From the NCBI GenBank assembly GCA_001464575.1, contig LNFE01000196.1, positions 1 to 60,383 on the forward strand: DNA of 60,383 nucleotides, read 5' to 3'. The notes under the pieces were generated by a model. It was given only the letters and a program-made list of their open reading frames with translations. It had not been told where the DNA came from and did not search any database. A program made the position numbers and the translations under genes. Shown piece by piece: positions 6,741 through 16,342 of the stretch. The stretch is from Acidobacteria bacterium Ga0077553 (GTDB lineage Bacteria; Acidobacteriota; Terriglobia; Bryobacterales; Bryobacteraceae). The first letter of the stretch is position 1; every line of letters starts with the position of its first letter.

Positions 6741-8996
6741 ATGGATTTAGGTGCCTTAGAACTACAAATCTTCGTGAGCCTGGTAGTGGTATTGGGGTCG
6801 GCGTTTGTCGCGCTGATCTGCGACTATTTGAAAGGCAACAACGAGCAGTTGCGGGAGCGCAACATCGAACTGCGGGTGCGGACGGAGGAGCGAGAACGGT
6901 TTGCCATCCTGAACCCTGCGGCTTGGCTGTCGCAGTTCCGGAGCACTCCGGCGGCGGTTGCCAATGCGGCGCCGGCGCCGGTTGCGCCAGTATCTGCTGA
7001 GTCGGTGATGCAGTCCCATGCGACGGCCGAAGCTTTGGCGCAGGTGGCTGAGCGCGAGGCAACGCTGATGGGCCGCGCGGACGCGAGCGGGGACGCCATG
7101 GCCGAGGTGCCTTCTGTAGCCGGCTTTGACGTTTCTGAGCGCCGGCGATCGCGCCGGAAGCGCGGCGGGGGTGCCGAGAAGGCGGCCCAGTCCGGTGAAA
7201 ATTCTTATGACTGGGTGCGTCCCGAGGTCATGGCGAGAGTGGCTCGGCGGGCGGGCGGTGGTCAACGGGATGTTGTGGAAGAGGCGGCGGAGGTGCCGGA
7301 GACAGTAGAAGTGGCATCTGCGTTTGAGCAGACCCCGCTCCTGCTGGAAGCGCCGGTTGAGGCTCGGAAGCCCGCAGTGTCGCCCGATCCCGAGATCGCT
7401 GTGCCGATGGCCCTGGCTCCCAGTGAACGGCAGACGGAAATGGAGCACATCTCGCAAGCGCAGGCCCGGCCTGCTTCGACTCCTCCGGTCATCATGTTGC
7501 GGCCGTTGCCGACCATGAAGCTTGCCGATGAATTGCAGCGGATCGCCGAGTCGACGCAGGTTGCACCGGCTCCCTTCACAAGCCAACTGCTCGAAGATGT
7601 GATCGCTGCGAGTGCGGCTAAGCCGTCCGCTCTCACGGCAGCACCGGAAGAATCGGTGTTGTCGGTAGAGCCAGCCGAGGAGATCGCCGCTCCGCAGATG
7701 GTTGCCGAGGAAGTGGCGGCGCAGCCAGAGACCGCTTACGCCTTTGCGTCGTTCGACGACGCCCAAGCGGCTGCGGAAGCTCCACCGTCGTTTGAGGAAG
7801 CGATTCCCGTTGTGGCGGAGCCCGCGGCTACGGAGCCGGAAACTACCTTCGCGTTCGCCCCGCTAGCGGAAAGCGTCCAGGTAATGGAGGTTCCACCGGT
7901 CGCAATCGAAATGCCAGTGGAGCGGCCAGAGACGGATTTCGCGTTCGCCTCACTCGAGGATGTTGAGCCGGCAGTCGAGGCTCCGCCGGTGGTTGTCGAG
8001 CAGCCGCTGGAGGAACCGGAGACCGCCTACGCGTTTGTTTCGCTGGAGCATGGGGCTCCTTTACTGGAAGTTCCGCCTGCGGCTGCCGACTACCCGGCCT
8101 TAGAGCCAGCGACGGCGTACGCGTTTGAGATGCCAGAGTACGCTGGGTCGGCTTTTGCTGACGTCTTGACCTCTCCAGCAGTGGCTTCGCCAGAACCGCC
8201 CCCGGTTGTTGAGGAGCTTCCGTTCCCCTCGGTGGCTGCGTTTGCCAGCCCTGAGCCCTCTCCGGCATTCGCTGCAACTTTCCCCACCTACGACTCGCTG
8301 CCGCCGGTGGTTGAGACCCCGGCTTATGACTGGTCGGGGGCCGAATTCGCGCCGCTGCCCGAAACTGTTTTCGCCTCCGAAGCTTTCGCGGCAGAAACGT
8401 ATGCCGAACTGCCAACTCTCGAGCCGGTCACGGTCTCTGCTGAAGTCCCTCCACTACCTCTTGTCGCGGCTGAGATCGCCGAAGAGCTCCCGGCGACGCA
8501 GCCAGAGAGTCTGTCCGAACTTCTGTTGCCAGCCGGGATGCAGGACTTGGCGACCTACTGGCGCTTACTGGAAATGCCGAATCCGATGAGCGGGATCGTG
8601 ATTACCATCAGTATCACCGACTTCAACCGGCTCTCGACCACGGTGGGCGAGAAGGACCTGGCTCCGTTGCTCGATTCTGTCGAGGTCTTGATGTCGTCAA
8701 TGGTTCGAGACGGTGACTTTGGGGTGAAGGTCGCGGCAGACCAGTGGGTGTTCGTCTACCGGATCGACGACAATGGGTTTTCTCAGCGCCGGGTGGCTGG
8801 GTTGTCCGAAAAACTGTGGGACTTCCAGCTGCGGCATCTGGGTTTGAGCAATATCAGCTTCAGTTGGGCGGCCGTCAATGTCCATGCCGAACGCCTGAGC
8901 GACGCAGTCACCGCCGCCGTGGAGCGGATGGAGGCCTCCCGCCGGGGAACCAAAAAATCCGGGGCGGAACGGGCTCGGCTGGTGGCGAACGGATAA
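6741..8996 (+). CDS. Membrane-anchored repeat protein with degenerate GGDEF domain
   Basis: 751 residues; ATG 6741 has AGGA about seven bases upstream. Residues about 8-28 form one membrane helix followed by a charged coiled-coil-like stretch (KGNNEQLRERNIELRVRTEE). Residues about 70-590 are Ala/Pro/Glu-rich and disordered, and include a 30-residue repeat beginning near residues 330, 367, 397, 427 and 457. Residues about 596-735 resemble a GGDEF fold: IVITISITDFNRLS matches the D-x-F strand-helix, and VAADQWVFVYR sits where RYGGDEFAVLL would be. The GG(D/E)EF signature is replaced by AADQW, so diguanylate cyclase activity is not expected; a binding or scaffold role is inferred. The gene is monocistronic and converges with the UPF0182 gene 4 bases away. 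Confidence 0.75.
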   Translation: MDLGALELQIFVSLVVVLGSAFVALICDYLKGNNEQLRERNIELRVRTEERERFAILNPAAWLSQFRSTPAAVANAAPAPVAPVSAESVMQSHATAEALAQVAEREATLMGRADASGDAMAEVPSVAGFDVSERRRSRRKRGGGAEKAAQSGENSYDWVRPEVMARVARRAGGGQRDVVEEAAEVPETVEVASAFEQTPLLLEAPVEARKPAVSPDPEIAVPMALAPSERQTEMEHISQAQARPASTPPVIMLRPLPTMKLADELQRIAESTQVAPAPFTSQLLEDVIAASAAKPSALTAAPEESVLSVEPAEEIAAPQMVAEEVAAQPETAYAFASFDDAQAAAEAPPSFEEAIPVVAEPAATEPETTFAFAPLAESVQVMEVPPVAIEMPVERPETDFAFASLEDVEPAVEAPPVVVEQPLEEPETAYAFVSLEHGAPLLEVPPAAADYPALEPATAYAFEMPEYAGSAFADVLTSPAVASPEPPPVVEELPFPSVAAFASPEPSPAFAATFPTYDSLPPVVETPAYDWSGAEFAPLPETVFASEAFAAETYAELPTLEPVTVSAEVPPLPLVAAEIAEELPATQPESLSELLLPAGMQDLATYWRLLEMPNPMSGIVITISITDFNRLSTTVGEKDLAPLLDSVEVLMSSMVRDGDFGVKVAADQWVFVYRIDDNGFSQRRVAGLSEKLWDFQLRHLGLSNISFSWAAVNVHAERLSDAVTAAVERMEASRRGTKKSGAERARLVANG
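7728..8198 (+). repeat. Five-copy 90-bp in-frame repeat inside the degenerate-GGDEF protein gene
   Basis: Units begin at about 7728, 7839, 7929, 8019 and 8109; the last four are exactly 90 bases apart and the first gap is 111. Each encodes a PETAYAF-like start, an acidic spacer, then APP and a VE-rich segment. The protein-level pattern is better preserved than the DNA, which suggests old duplications under constraint on composition rather than recent slippage. Confidence 0.75.
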
Positions 8997-9000
8997 CGAC

Positions 9001-11787
9001 CTACTTTCGCAGTTCGCTCTCGATCGCTTCTAGTTCCCGTCCGGCTTCGGCCCATTTCCCTTGGGCGGCCAGTTGGCGATAGCGGTCCATCCTTTGCCGG
9101 ATAGATTGCAGCCGGGAGCGGGGATCAGCAAGGTCCGCCGGTACGGGCTTGGTCCCCGGCGGTGTTTGCTCGTTGGTCGTGACCTGCTGCGGCGCTGGGG
9201 CGGACGCGCCGAGTTCGGCAAGGGCCTGGTCATACGTGTCGGTATAGATCAGGCGATTCCCGACGGCGACGACCACCTTCTTTAACTGCGGCATCCGAGC
9301 CTGGCTGGCCTGCAGATAGAACGGCTGAGCAAAGAAGAACTTGTTATCGATCGGGAGCACGGTCATCTGGCCGCGCAGGACGCGGGAGCCTTGTTGGTTC
9401 CAGAGGCTGAGATCCTTCGAGATCGTCTGATCCTGGTTAATCCGCGACTCAATTTGCATGGGTCCGTAGTAAAGCTGCTCTTTCGGCAGTTCCAAGAAGA
9501 CGAGCTCGCCGAGGTGATTGCCGTCGCCGCGGCCGATCATCATGCCGATCAGGTTATCCTTGCCGCGCGGGGTGAACGGCAACATCAGAAGAAATTCGGG
9601 CTCCGCGGCTTCGTCTCCCGGAACGTCGGCCATGACATAAGTGGGGGTCATGGTGGACTTTCCGGTCGCTGAATCCTGCGCGAAGCCGTCGGGACTGGCC
9701 GCCCGTCCTGGCGTCCCGCCCTGGCGATTCGCGATGTCCCAAACGTCCACCTTGTTATAGAACGCTTCGGCATCCTGCATGTGGAAGGTCAGGTGTACTT
9801 CGGCCTGGATACGGAATAGCCACTCGGGGTAGCGGGCGTGCTCGCGGAGTTCCGCGGGCATCTCGGCGCCGGGTTTGAGCAGTTTCGGATAGAGTTGACG
9901 CCAAGCCAGGATGATGGGGTCCTTGTCGTCAAAGACATACAGGTTGGTTTCGCCGCTGTAGGCGTCGACGGTCGCCTTGACGGCGTTCCGGACGTAGTTG
10001 ATCCGGCCAGCGGCGCGGGTTCGGATTGGGTAGGAGTAGGGGTGGGAACTCGAGGTGGTATAGCCGTCAACCATCCAGACGAGCCGTCCTTCCTTAGTCA
10101 GCACGAGATAAGGATCCTCGTCCCAGGTGAGGAAGCCGGCGAGAGTCTCGAGGCGCGAACCGACGCGGCGATGGATCATCATGCGGCTTTCCGGTTGCAG
10201 CGAGCCGGTAAGGACGATGTTGGGGTCGGTGTAGGCGATCGCGGCGACCAGACGCATGGCGAACGAGCCGATCGGGAAGCCGCCTTTGCCGTCATAGTGG
10301 TTGTGGACGTTGTCAGAGCCTGACGGATAGTTGAATTCGGGCTGCGCGGTGCGGACGAAGACGGGTTCGTGGGCGACCTCGCCGTAGTAGATCTCCGGAC
10401 GAGTCAGCTTCATACCGGGAACGGTGACTTTGGGCGGGGCGTCCTGGATGAAGAGGCTGGGGAGTCCGTCGGCGGTGATCTTGTTGGCATCGGCAGCGAC
10501 AATGCCATAACCATGCGTGTAGACCACATGGCTGTTGGGCCAACGGTTCCGGGCCTCCCCGAGTTGCTGGATGTCGAGTTCCCTTGGCGTCAACATCACC
10601 TGCTGCATTTTTCCATTGATGCGATACCGATCGACGTCCGTGTCCACGTAGCTATAAGGCCGGAGGGGCTGAATTTGGCTGACGGTATCGTGGAAGGCCT
10701 GCCAATCCCAAAGCCGGACGTTATTGAGCAGATCCCGATGTTTGTTGGCGTCGAGGGCCGTGTCGAGATTGGCTTTGAACAGTTTCGGCTTGGCGGAGCC
10801 CTTGAGCTGATAGGCCTCGCGGGTGGCATCCATGTGGTGTTGGATGAAGGGCCGTTGGAGGGTCAACTCATTCGGCTTGACATAGACGGAATTGACAATG
10901 CCGGGCACGACGCTCTGAATCGGGAGGACGATGAGGGCCGCGAGGGCGGTCTTGGGGCGGCCGATCGCGACCAAGGCGGCGGCGGCGAGAGTCGCGCCGA
11001 CCAGCAGCCAGTTGAGGGGAATCCGCACATTGGCGGCAACATAGTCGACTCCCGTCATAAAGGCGTGATCCTCGTAGGCCAGGTCGTACCGGTTCAGGAA
11101 GAACTGTGCAGCGAGGGCGATGAGCGTGAGTGCTCCTAAGATGCGGGTACCGGAACCGCCGCTGCGGAGGTTCTGCCAGTCGAGTTCAAACTGGCCGGGG
11201 GCCACCGTGCGGAAGAGGGAGTGCGCTGACCAGGCCTGGCTGACGGCGAAATGGACGATGGTGGCGGCGGCGAGGGTGGCGACCGCGAACGAAGCCAGGG
11301 ATTCAAAGAACGGCAGTTCAAAAAAGTAGAAGGCGAGGGGCTTGCCGAAGAACGGATCGGTTGTCGCAATCGGGGCGGGTGACTGGAGGCTGGCGAAGTA
11401 ACGGGCGGCATCCCAGCTCGAGAATCCCACCGCGGCGAGGATCCAGCCGAGGATCAGCGCGCCGAGAGTAGCGAGCCTGGCGTAGAGGGGATGCCGGCGG
11501 AGGGACGTTCCGGCCTCTTTCATCCCGCGGGCGTTGGCAATCCAAAGGACGACGAAGGCGAGCAGGCCGGCGGCCAGGCGTGGACCGGTCTGGTAGTAGA
11601 ACTGCGCCCACCAAGCGTCGGTTTGTCCGACCTCGGCCCACCATTCATAGTCGATGATGGTGCTGCAAATAGCGGTGGCGCTGAACAGGACAACGAGCAG
11701 GATGACGAGGAGCGTGCCTTTGCCCCACCCGCCGCCGCGCGGCCGTTCGCGGAATGCGTCTTCGATATCGATCGTGGAGTTCGCCAT
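9001..11787 (-). CDS. UPF0182 family integral membrane protein
   Basis: 928 residues, the usual size for UPF0182 (COG1615). The N-terminal third has about seven membrane helices, with YEWWAEVGQTDAWWAQF after the first helix and the DPFFGKPLAFYFFELPFF signature of the family near residue 145. The rest is a large extracytoplasmic region that includes PRELDIQQLGEARNRW, THGYGIV and a LPFTPRGKDNLIGMM segment, all typical of the family, and ends in a charged coiled-coil tail (about 870-928). The function of UPF0182 is unknown. The gene is transcribed away from a 606-bp gap with no clear gene and ends 4 bases from the stop of the convergent repeat-protein gene. Confidence 0.93.
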   Translation of the reverse strand: MANSTIDIEDAFRERPRGGGWGKGTLLVILLVVLFSATAICSTIIDYEWWAEVGQTDAWWAQFYYQTGPRLAAGLLAFVVLWIANARGMKEAGTSLRRHPLYARLATLGALILGWILAAVGFSSWDAARYFASLQSPAPIATTDPFFGKPLAFYFFELPFFESLASFAVATLAAATIVHFAVSQAWSAHSLFRTVAPGQFELDWQNLRSGGSGTRILGALTLIALAAQFFLNRYDLAYEDHAFMTGVDYVAANVRIPLNWLLVGATLAAAALVAIGRPKTALAALIVLPIQSVVPGIVNSVYVKPNELTLQRPFIQHHMDATREAYQLKGSAKPKLFKANLDTALDANKHRDLLNNVRLWDWQAFHDTVSQIQPLRPYSYVDTDVDRYRINGKMQQVMLTPRELDIQQLGEARNRWPNSHVVYTHGYGIVAADANKITADGLPSLFIQDAPPKVTVPGMKLTRPEIYYGEVAHEPVFVRTAQPEFNYPSGSDNVHNHYDGKGGFPIGSFAMRLVAAIAYTDPNIVLTGSLQPESRMMIHRRVGSRLETLAGFLTWDEDPYLVLTKEGRLVWMVDGYTTSSSHPYSYPIRTRAAGRINYVRNAVKATVDAYSGETNLYVFDDKDPIILAWRQLYPKLLKPGAEMPAELREHARYPEWLFRIQAEVHLTFHMQDAEAFYNKVDVWDIANRQGGTPGRAASPDGFAQDSATGKSTMTPTYVMADVPGDEAAEPEFLLMLPFTPRGKDNLIGMMIGRGDGNHLGELVFLELPKEQLYYGPMQIESRINQDQTISKDLSLWNQQGSRVLRGQMTVLPIDNKFFFAQPFYLQASQARMPQLKKVVVAVGNRLIYTDTYDQALAELGASAPAPQQVTTNEQTPPGTKPVPADLADPRSRLQSIRQRMDRYRQLAAQGKWAEAGRELEAIESELRK

Positions 11788-12393
11788 AGGAGCTACAGCT
11801 TCAGTGTAGGCTCTTTGGCGGTAGCGAATCGGACGGGGTGCGGCCAGGCGGATCGAGCGGGGGATTGGTCCTGCCTTCGGCAGCCTGCCATCCCTGCGGC
11901 GGCGGGTACACCTTGACTAGCGTGGCCGGGTGGCTTTTCGTTGACGAAGTGGGTGTCGAAGATGCGGCCTCCCAGCGGTTTCCTTGGTCCGCCGGCGCTT
12001 GGCGTACATCTCGCGGGGGCGGGCTCGATCCCCCAACCTGGACTGGCCAATGATGGCGCCGGATTCCCCCATGAGTGGGCTACGTATCGAACCGGAGGTC
12101 TTCCGAACGACTCTCTTCCTCCGTCGGACCCATTGCCGGCCAACGCTCGTCTTGCCGTTAGGGGAACCGATCGGTCCAAGAGACTTCGGGGCGCCCCTAC
12201 ATGATCGCGTCCCATCGAGCGTTGGGTGGCGTCGGCTCCCTGCCAGCTGGCCCGCGTCTTGCGGGCCAGAGAATTCGGACGGATGGGAAATCGCCGGATT
12301 GCCGTCGCGATCGCCGCACGAAATCGAGCGAGAGCCGGCATCACGCTTACCCCGCTGGCCTGGAGGATACCGAGGTGGGGCTGCCGCTGGCGT
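11788..12393. other. 606-bp stretch without a convincing gene
   Basis: This is the only gap over 300 bases in the window. It holds several long open frames on both strands, but none has a recognisable domain. Their compositions (Arg/Ser/Pro-rich on the minus strand) look like chance open frames in GC-rich DNA. It contains a perfect 9-bp hairpin at 12247-12269 and must also carry the promoter of the UPF0182 gene near 11790-11850. I could not identify an insertion-sequence end, tRNA or known structured RNA. A decayed gene or a non-coding repeat are both possible. Confidence 0.5.
12247..12269. repeat. Perfect 9-bp hairpin
   Basis: CTGGCCCGC and GCGGGCCAG flank a 5-base loop. No T run follows on either strand, so this is not an ordinary terminator. 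It lies about 125 bases downstream of the stop of the 137-aa protein gene and could protect or end that transcript, possibly with Rho. Confidence 0.5.
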
Positions 12394-12807
12394 CTACGCA
12401 GGCCAGGGGAACTGGACCGACTGAGGTTCGTCGGCACTGCCGTCGAACTTCCGCAACTGGGCGAACATTTCGATCGCCGCCGGCTTCCCACCGGCGACAT
12501 GCACCCGGAACTGAATGTTGCGCTGGTCGCTTTCGCTCGGGTCGAAGCTGTATCCCCACTGGAACCATGGCTTGCCCTGGGCGCCAGCGGAGCGGGCGTT
12601 CGACTTCATCATGTCGGGCTCGAACACCGCGCCGGCGGTGTGGCGGGATTTGATCCGACCCCGCCAGTCGCCGCTCGAATCCGTCTCTTTATACGCCACG
12701 AAAGCATAGTCGTCGTTGAGGATTGCGTCATAAGCCTCCAGGTAGGCGAGCGTCTCATAGCGGACCGAGTCCGTGCTGTCCGGGGCTTCAATCAGTTGGT
12801 TAGGCAT
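12394..12807 (-). CDS. Hypothetical protein, 137 aa
   Basis: I do not recognise this protein. It is soluble, acidic and without a signal peptide. It begins with a helix-rich half (DSVRYETLAYLEAYDAILND), followed by short strands (YAFVAYKETDSSGDW, NIQFRVHVAGGKPAAIEMF). Coding character is supported by a normal amino-acid mix that differs from the shadow frames. ATG 12807 has a purine-rich AGAGAG stretch upstream. It is the last gene of a minus-strand trio: 37 bases separate it from the small membrane-protein gene, which overlaps the HEAT-like gene by four bases. Confidence 0.68.
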   Translation of the reverse strand: MPNQLIEAPDSTDSVRYETLAYLEAYDAILNDDYAFVAYKETDSSGDWRGRIKSRHTAGAVFEPDMMKSNARSAGAQGKPWFQWGYSFDPSESDQRNIQFRVHVAGGKPAAIEMFAQLRKFDGSADEPQSVQFPWPA

Positions 12808-12844
12808 GTGTGTCTCTCTGCCTGTTAGGGCGTATCGCCGGGGG

Positions 12845-13129
12845 CTAATCGCTCACGAGCACGGCGGCGATGGGCAAAATAATCAGCAAGTTGAAGATCA
12901 AGCCGAGCGCCCCCAGCCAAGCGTGCCGCTCACCGCGAAACAGCGAGACGAGCGCGGCGGCCTCGCCCAGCAGGCACGCTAGGCCAATCGCGATCACCAG
13001 CAGGACTCCGCTGCCAAGGCGGCCCGCGAAGTCGCCGGCGCCACTGCGCGACGTTCCCACAATTACCGCTCCGAGCAAGGCGACGCCAAGCGGAAGGGCC
13101 AGCGAGACCAAACTCCAAAAGGGCTTCAT
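12845..13129 (-). CDS. Small three-helix membrane protein, 94 aa
   Basis: The protein has about three membrane segments, at residues 5-25, 38-63 and 72-92, with a short basic loop (FRGERHAW) between the second and third. No catalytic motif is visible and I do not recognise the family. Its ATG overlaps the TGA of the preceding HEAT-like gene as ATGA, so translation is probably coupled. The 137-aa gene follows. The membrane location suggests that the trio acts at, or protects, the inner membrane, but that is inference. Confidence 0.7.
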   Translation of the reverse strand: MKPFWSLVSLALPLGVALLGAVIVGTSRSGAGDFAGRLGSGVLLVIAIGLACLLGEAAALVSLFRGERHAWLGALGLIFNLLIILPIAAVLVSD

Positions 13130-14100
13130 GGCTTCGGCTGAGCCTCTTCAAACGCTTCCCAAAGGGTCCGGAGTTCCCGCCACGCGGCGCGGAAATCGGA
13201 GTCGTCGTTATGGTCGCCGAACCGCAGGAAGAACGGGCGATGATTCCAGTCGAACGGCTCCTCGCTCTTGCCACAGAGGTAAAAGAGCAGACCGGCCATG
13301 TGGACCCGTGTGGTGGAGTCTCCGGTGCGTGCCCGGTCGAGGATCGCGCGGCGGACTGCAGTAGTCGGGCAGGATTCGGCCAGCGACAGGGCCCGGGTCA
13401 ACGTGCTCATCGAGGCGGCCTGTTCGATGACACGGATGATATCGGACTCGATGAGTTCGGCAGGCAGTTCTTTTGCTTCGAGCGCCTGCTCAATGGCGTA
13501 GGCGCGCACTTCCGGATCAGAGTGAAATCGGGCCACGTCGATCGCGGCGCGGGAGGCCGGAGTGTCGATCGCCGCCAATGCTTCGAGGTCGCGCCACTCG
13601 CCGCCCCGCCGCAGCCGCTGAATCAGATCGGCTTCGACGACCCGGCGTTCCGCGGCGGACATCTGCGCAAGCACGTCGAGGTCATAGCCGATGCCATCGT
13701 GCCACCTTTCGTAGTTCATCACCATGCTGGCCTGGAACTGTTCGATCCGGGTGGGGGGCGCGGGTGGCGGAGGCGCGGTCGGAGGTTCGGGAGGGGCCGT
13801 CCAGGGCTCCTCCCGCGGGGGTTCGAGAATGAAAAAGTGCCGCGGTGGGACGGTGAACTCGCCAGAGTACTGGGAGCTGTTGCGTTCGTAGAATTGAAGT
13901 TCGCCGGCCGAGGCGCGGGGCCGGGAACGGACCGGGCCGGTGAGCCGGAAGGAGGCGCCGATGGGAGCCGCAGGGAAGCCGTGCTCCACCGCGGCGATCT
14001 CGTTACCGGCGGCGAGTTCGGCGTCGAGGAGTTGACGAAGGGCGGGGGGCAGATTCTCGTAGTCGCGGCGGTCGGCGGTGGATAGATCAGCGAGTTGCAT
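13126..14100 (-). CDS. HEAT-like repeat protein with proline-rich linker, first gene of a three-gene operon
   Basis: 324 residues without a signal peptide. Residues 1-95 form a mixed domain with a FRLTGPV strand and a PRHFFIL segment. About 95-118 is a Pro/Glu linker. Residues about 120-324 are helical, with paired helices and a repeated pattern such as EWRDLEALAAIDTPASRAAI followed by DPEVRAYAIEQAL, as in HEAT/ARM-type repeats used for protein binding. A NYERWHDGIGYDLD segment opens this part. No enzymatic motif is visible. It starts the trio at 14100-12394 and overlaps its partner by four bases. A protein-inhibitor, immunity or adaptor role would fit, but nothing in the sequence proves it. 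Confidence 0.72.
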   Translation of the reverse strand: MQLADLSTADRRDYENLPPALRQLLDAELAAGNEIAAVEHGFPAAPIGASFRLTGPVRSRPRASAGELQFYERNSSQYSGEFTVPPRHFFILEPPREEPWTAPPEPPTAPPPPAPPTRIEQFQASMVMNYERWHDGIGYDLDVLAQMSAAERRVVEADLIQRLRRGGEWRDLEALAAIDTPASRAAIDVARFHSDPEVRAYAIEQALEAKELPAELIESDIIRVIEQAASMSTLTRALSLAESCPTTAVRRAILDRARTGDSTTRVHMAGLLFYLCGKSEEPFDWNHRPFFLRFGDHNDDSDFRAAWRELRTLWEAFEEAQPKP

Positions 14101-14175
14101 AGCGGTGGTCGTGCTGATTATGGCGAAAACGGCCTCCGTTTTCGCTCACCGGCACCGCTCGGGGTAGCAAAGGCG

Positions 14176-16242
14176 TTATGTTGGCTGAACCGTGTAGGAC
14201 CGGCACCACCGGGCGAGGATCGCCTCGAGTTCCTTCGGCTGCCAGGGCTTCGCGAGAAAATCATCCATGCCGCATTCGCGGCAGCGCTGGCGCTCGATGG
14301 TCAGGACGCTTGCCGTCATGGCGACAATCGGCGTCTGCGGTCTTCCTTCCTCTCGCCGCCGGATCTCCTCCGTGGCGGCGTAGCCATCCATTTCAGGCAT
14401 CTGGCAATCCATCAAAATCAAATCAAAACTTTCACGGGCATGGTAGGCGACTGCCTCCCGCCCGTTGGCGGCGTTGACGACTTCGCAGCCGAAACGCTCC
14501 AGGATCGCCTGGGCGATCCGCCGGTTGACCAGATTGTCTTCGGCGACCAGCACCCGGGGCCGCTGCCCGTCGGTTGGTTGCCAGCGTTTATCCGGGCGCT
14601 CCGGAATCGCGGGCGCTGTCGCCAGGGGAAGCGGCAGGGTCAGACTAAACCGGGAGCCCTGGCCGGGCTTGCTGGTGACGTCGATGCTGCCGCCCATCGC
14701 CAGGACCAGACGTTTGGCGATGGCCAGCCCAAGACCGGTGCCGCCAAAGCGGCGGGTCGTGGTGGCGTCGGCCTGCCGGAAGGGTTCGAAGACAAACTCC
14801 AGCTTGTCCTCCGCGATGCCAATGCCCGTGTCCGACACCGACAGGAGGAGTATGACGGAGGTGTCTTGACGGTCCAACGCGGTCCAGTGGATGGTTACGG
14901 AACCCGCATCAGTAAATTTCACCGCATTGCCGATCAGGTTGACGAGAATCTGCCGAATCCGGACCGGATCACCGAGCACCCAGGCCGGGACCGCGGGCTC
15001 GAACTCGGCGGTCAATTGGAGATGCTTCTGCCGGGCGAGCGCCGCGAAACTATCAACCACTTCATTTGTCACGCCAACGGGAGAGAACGGGATGGATTCG
15101 AGGGCTAGGCTGCCAGCCTCGATCTTTGACAGATCCAGCACCCCGTTAAGGATGTTCAATAAGGCCTGAGCCGACGACTCAATCGAGGTGCCCAGTTCTC
15201 GCTGCTCCGGCGCCAGGGGAGTGGCCAGCAGCAGGTTCGTCAGGCCGAGAACCCCGTTCATCGGCGTTCGGATCTCGTGGCTCATGGTGGCGAGAAAGAT
15301 CGACTTGGCCTGGTTGGCGCGCTCGGCCTCGCGTCGGGCGGCCCGAACCCTCCCGGCCTGCCAGGAGGTAACGCCGGCAAACAGGAGGGCCGCCAGGATG
15401 CCGAACTGCAGCAACTGGGCTCGCCGTTCGGAAGCGGCGAGTTGCATCAGCCAGTCGGTGCTGCCTAATCCGATCGGATAGCGGGACATCAGGCGGCCGA
15501 GGGTTCCGTCAACCGCCATCCGGTCGATCTCGCGGCGGAGTGCCTCGGCGTGCGCCTCCATACCCGGCGCCGCTGCCGTACCGACCTCGGTTCTGGTGTC
15601 AGGCAGATAGACCGCATTGAATGCAGCGCCCTGACACGCCGGCGTCCGGTTCATCGCTTGGGCCACGAACGACCGTTGATCCATGAAGACCTGATTTACC
15701 TCGCCCCGGCAGAGGGCGTCGAACAGAAGGTCCCTCTCGCGGTATTGCCGGATGGTGGCCCTGGGGCGAACTTGCCGGATCAGGAAGTTGGGCACTGGAG
15801 TGTGCATGACCCCGATGGTGCTGTCGCCCGCTGGCGTGGCGTTCGACAGGGAGATGAGTCCGAAGTAAGACTCTGCCCACGGACGGGCGAAGGAGAGTGT
15901 CTTCACCCGCGTGGAGGTCATCGACAGGCTTCCCCACAGATCGAGCTCCCCGGCGCGGAGCATCTCCTCCGGACTGCGAGGCGCCCGCACCCATTCGATG
16001 GGCATGCCCAGCCGCTTCGCCGCAGCAGTGATGACATCCGGCCCCAGGCCGGTGACGGTGCCGTCCGACGCGTGGATTTCAAAAGGCGGACCGTGCCAGG
16101 TGCCGACCCGTAAAGGACGTTGGGGAGGTTGGTAGCTGTAGGCCCAAGCATAGGCGGCCGCAGCGATCCCTGCCCATCCGCACAGCCAGAAAAGCAGACG
16201 GACCCGGTTAGTCGTAGAGAAGGGCAGTGGCCAGCGGACCAT
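14176..16242 (-). CDS. BvgS-like hybrid sensor histidine kinase with periplasmic solute-binding domain
   Basis: 688 residues. A membrane helix at about 13-33 is followed by a periplasmic SBP_bac_3 (Venus-flytrap) domain at about 40-265: [12 protein letters not shown], then [14 protein letters not shown] and a GELDLWG segment. A second helix lies near 272-292. The cytoplasmic part has HisKA (phospho-acceptor H in [11 protein letters not shown]), HATPase_c with a DTGIGI box and GGTGLGLAI, and a C-terminal receiver domain with acidic DN after VLVAE, phospho-acceptor D in [12 protein letters not shown], and the conserved T and K (MTAS, LAKPW). There is no Hpt domain or adjacent response regulator, so the output partner must be elsewhere. 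The ligand is probably a small polar solute such as an amino acid. Confidence 0.9.
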   Translation of the reverse strand: MVRWPLPFSTTNRVRLLFWLCGWAGIAAAAYAWAYSYQPPQRPLRVGTWHGPPFEIHASDGTVTGLGPDVITAAAKRLGMPIEWVRAPRSPEEMLRAGELDLWGSLSMTSTRVKTLSFARPWAESYFGLISLSNATPAGDSTIGVMHTPVPNFLIRQVRPRATIRQYRERDLLFDALCRGEVNQVFMDQRSFVAQAMNRTPACQGAAFNAVYLPDTRTEVGTAAAPGMEAHAEALRREIDRMAVDGTLGRLMSRYPIGLGSTDWLMQLAASERRAQLLQFGILAALLFAGVTSWQAGRVRAARREAERANQAKSIFLATMSHEIRTPMNGVLGLTNLLLATPLAPEQRELGTSIESSAQALLNILNGVLDLSKIEAGSLALESIPFSPVGVTNEVVDSFAALARQKHLQLTAEFEPAVPAWVLGDPVRIRQILVNLIGNAVKFTDAGSVTIHWTALDRQDTSVILLLSVSDTGIGIAEDKLEFVFEPFRQADATTTRRFGGTGLGLAIAKRLVLAMGGSIDVTSKPGQGSRFSLTLPLPLATAPAIPERPDKRWQPTDGQRPRVLVAEDNLVNRRIAQAILERFGCEVVNAANGREAVAYHARESFDLILMDCQMPEMDGYAATEEIRRREEGRPQTPIVAMTASVLTIERQRCRECGMDDFLAKPWQPKELEAILARWCRSYTVQPT

Positions 16243-16342
16243 GGTTTGTCCCTTGAATCATATCGGTCGCGGTTAGAAAAAGGTTAACAGACGTCCATGC
16301 CGGGATGCGTTTGGGTAAAAGTTAGGGAATAATTAGGTCTTC

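Noticed and set aside
11793..12500. 235-residue minus-strand open frame in the 606-bp gap
   Set aside because: Arg/Ser/Pro-rich with no domain, and it overlaps the real 137-aa gene in another frame.
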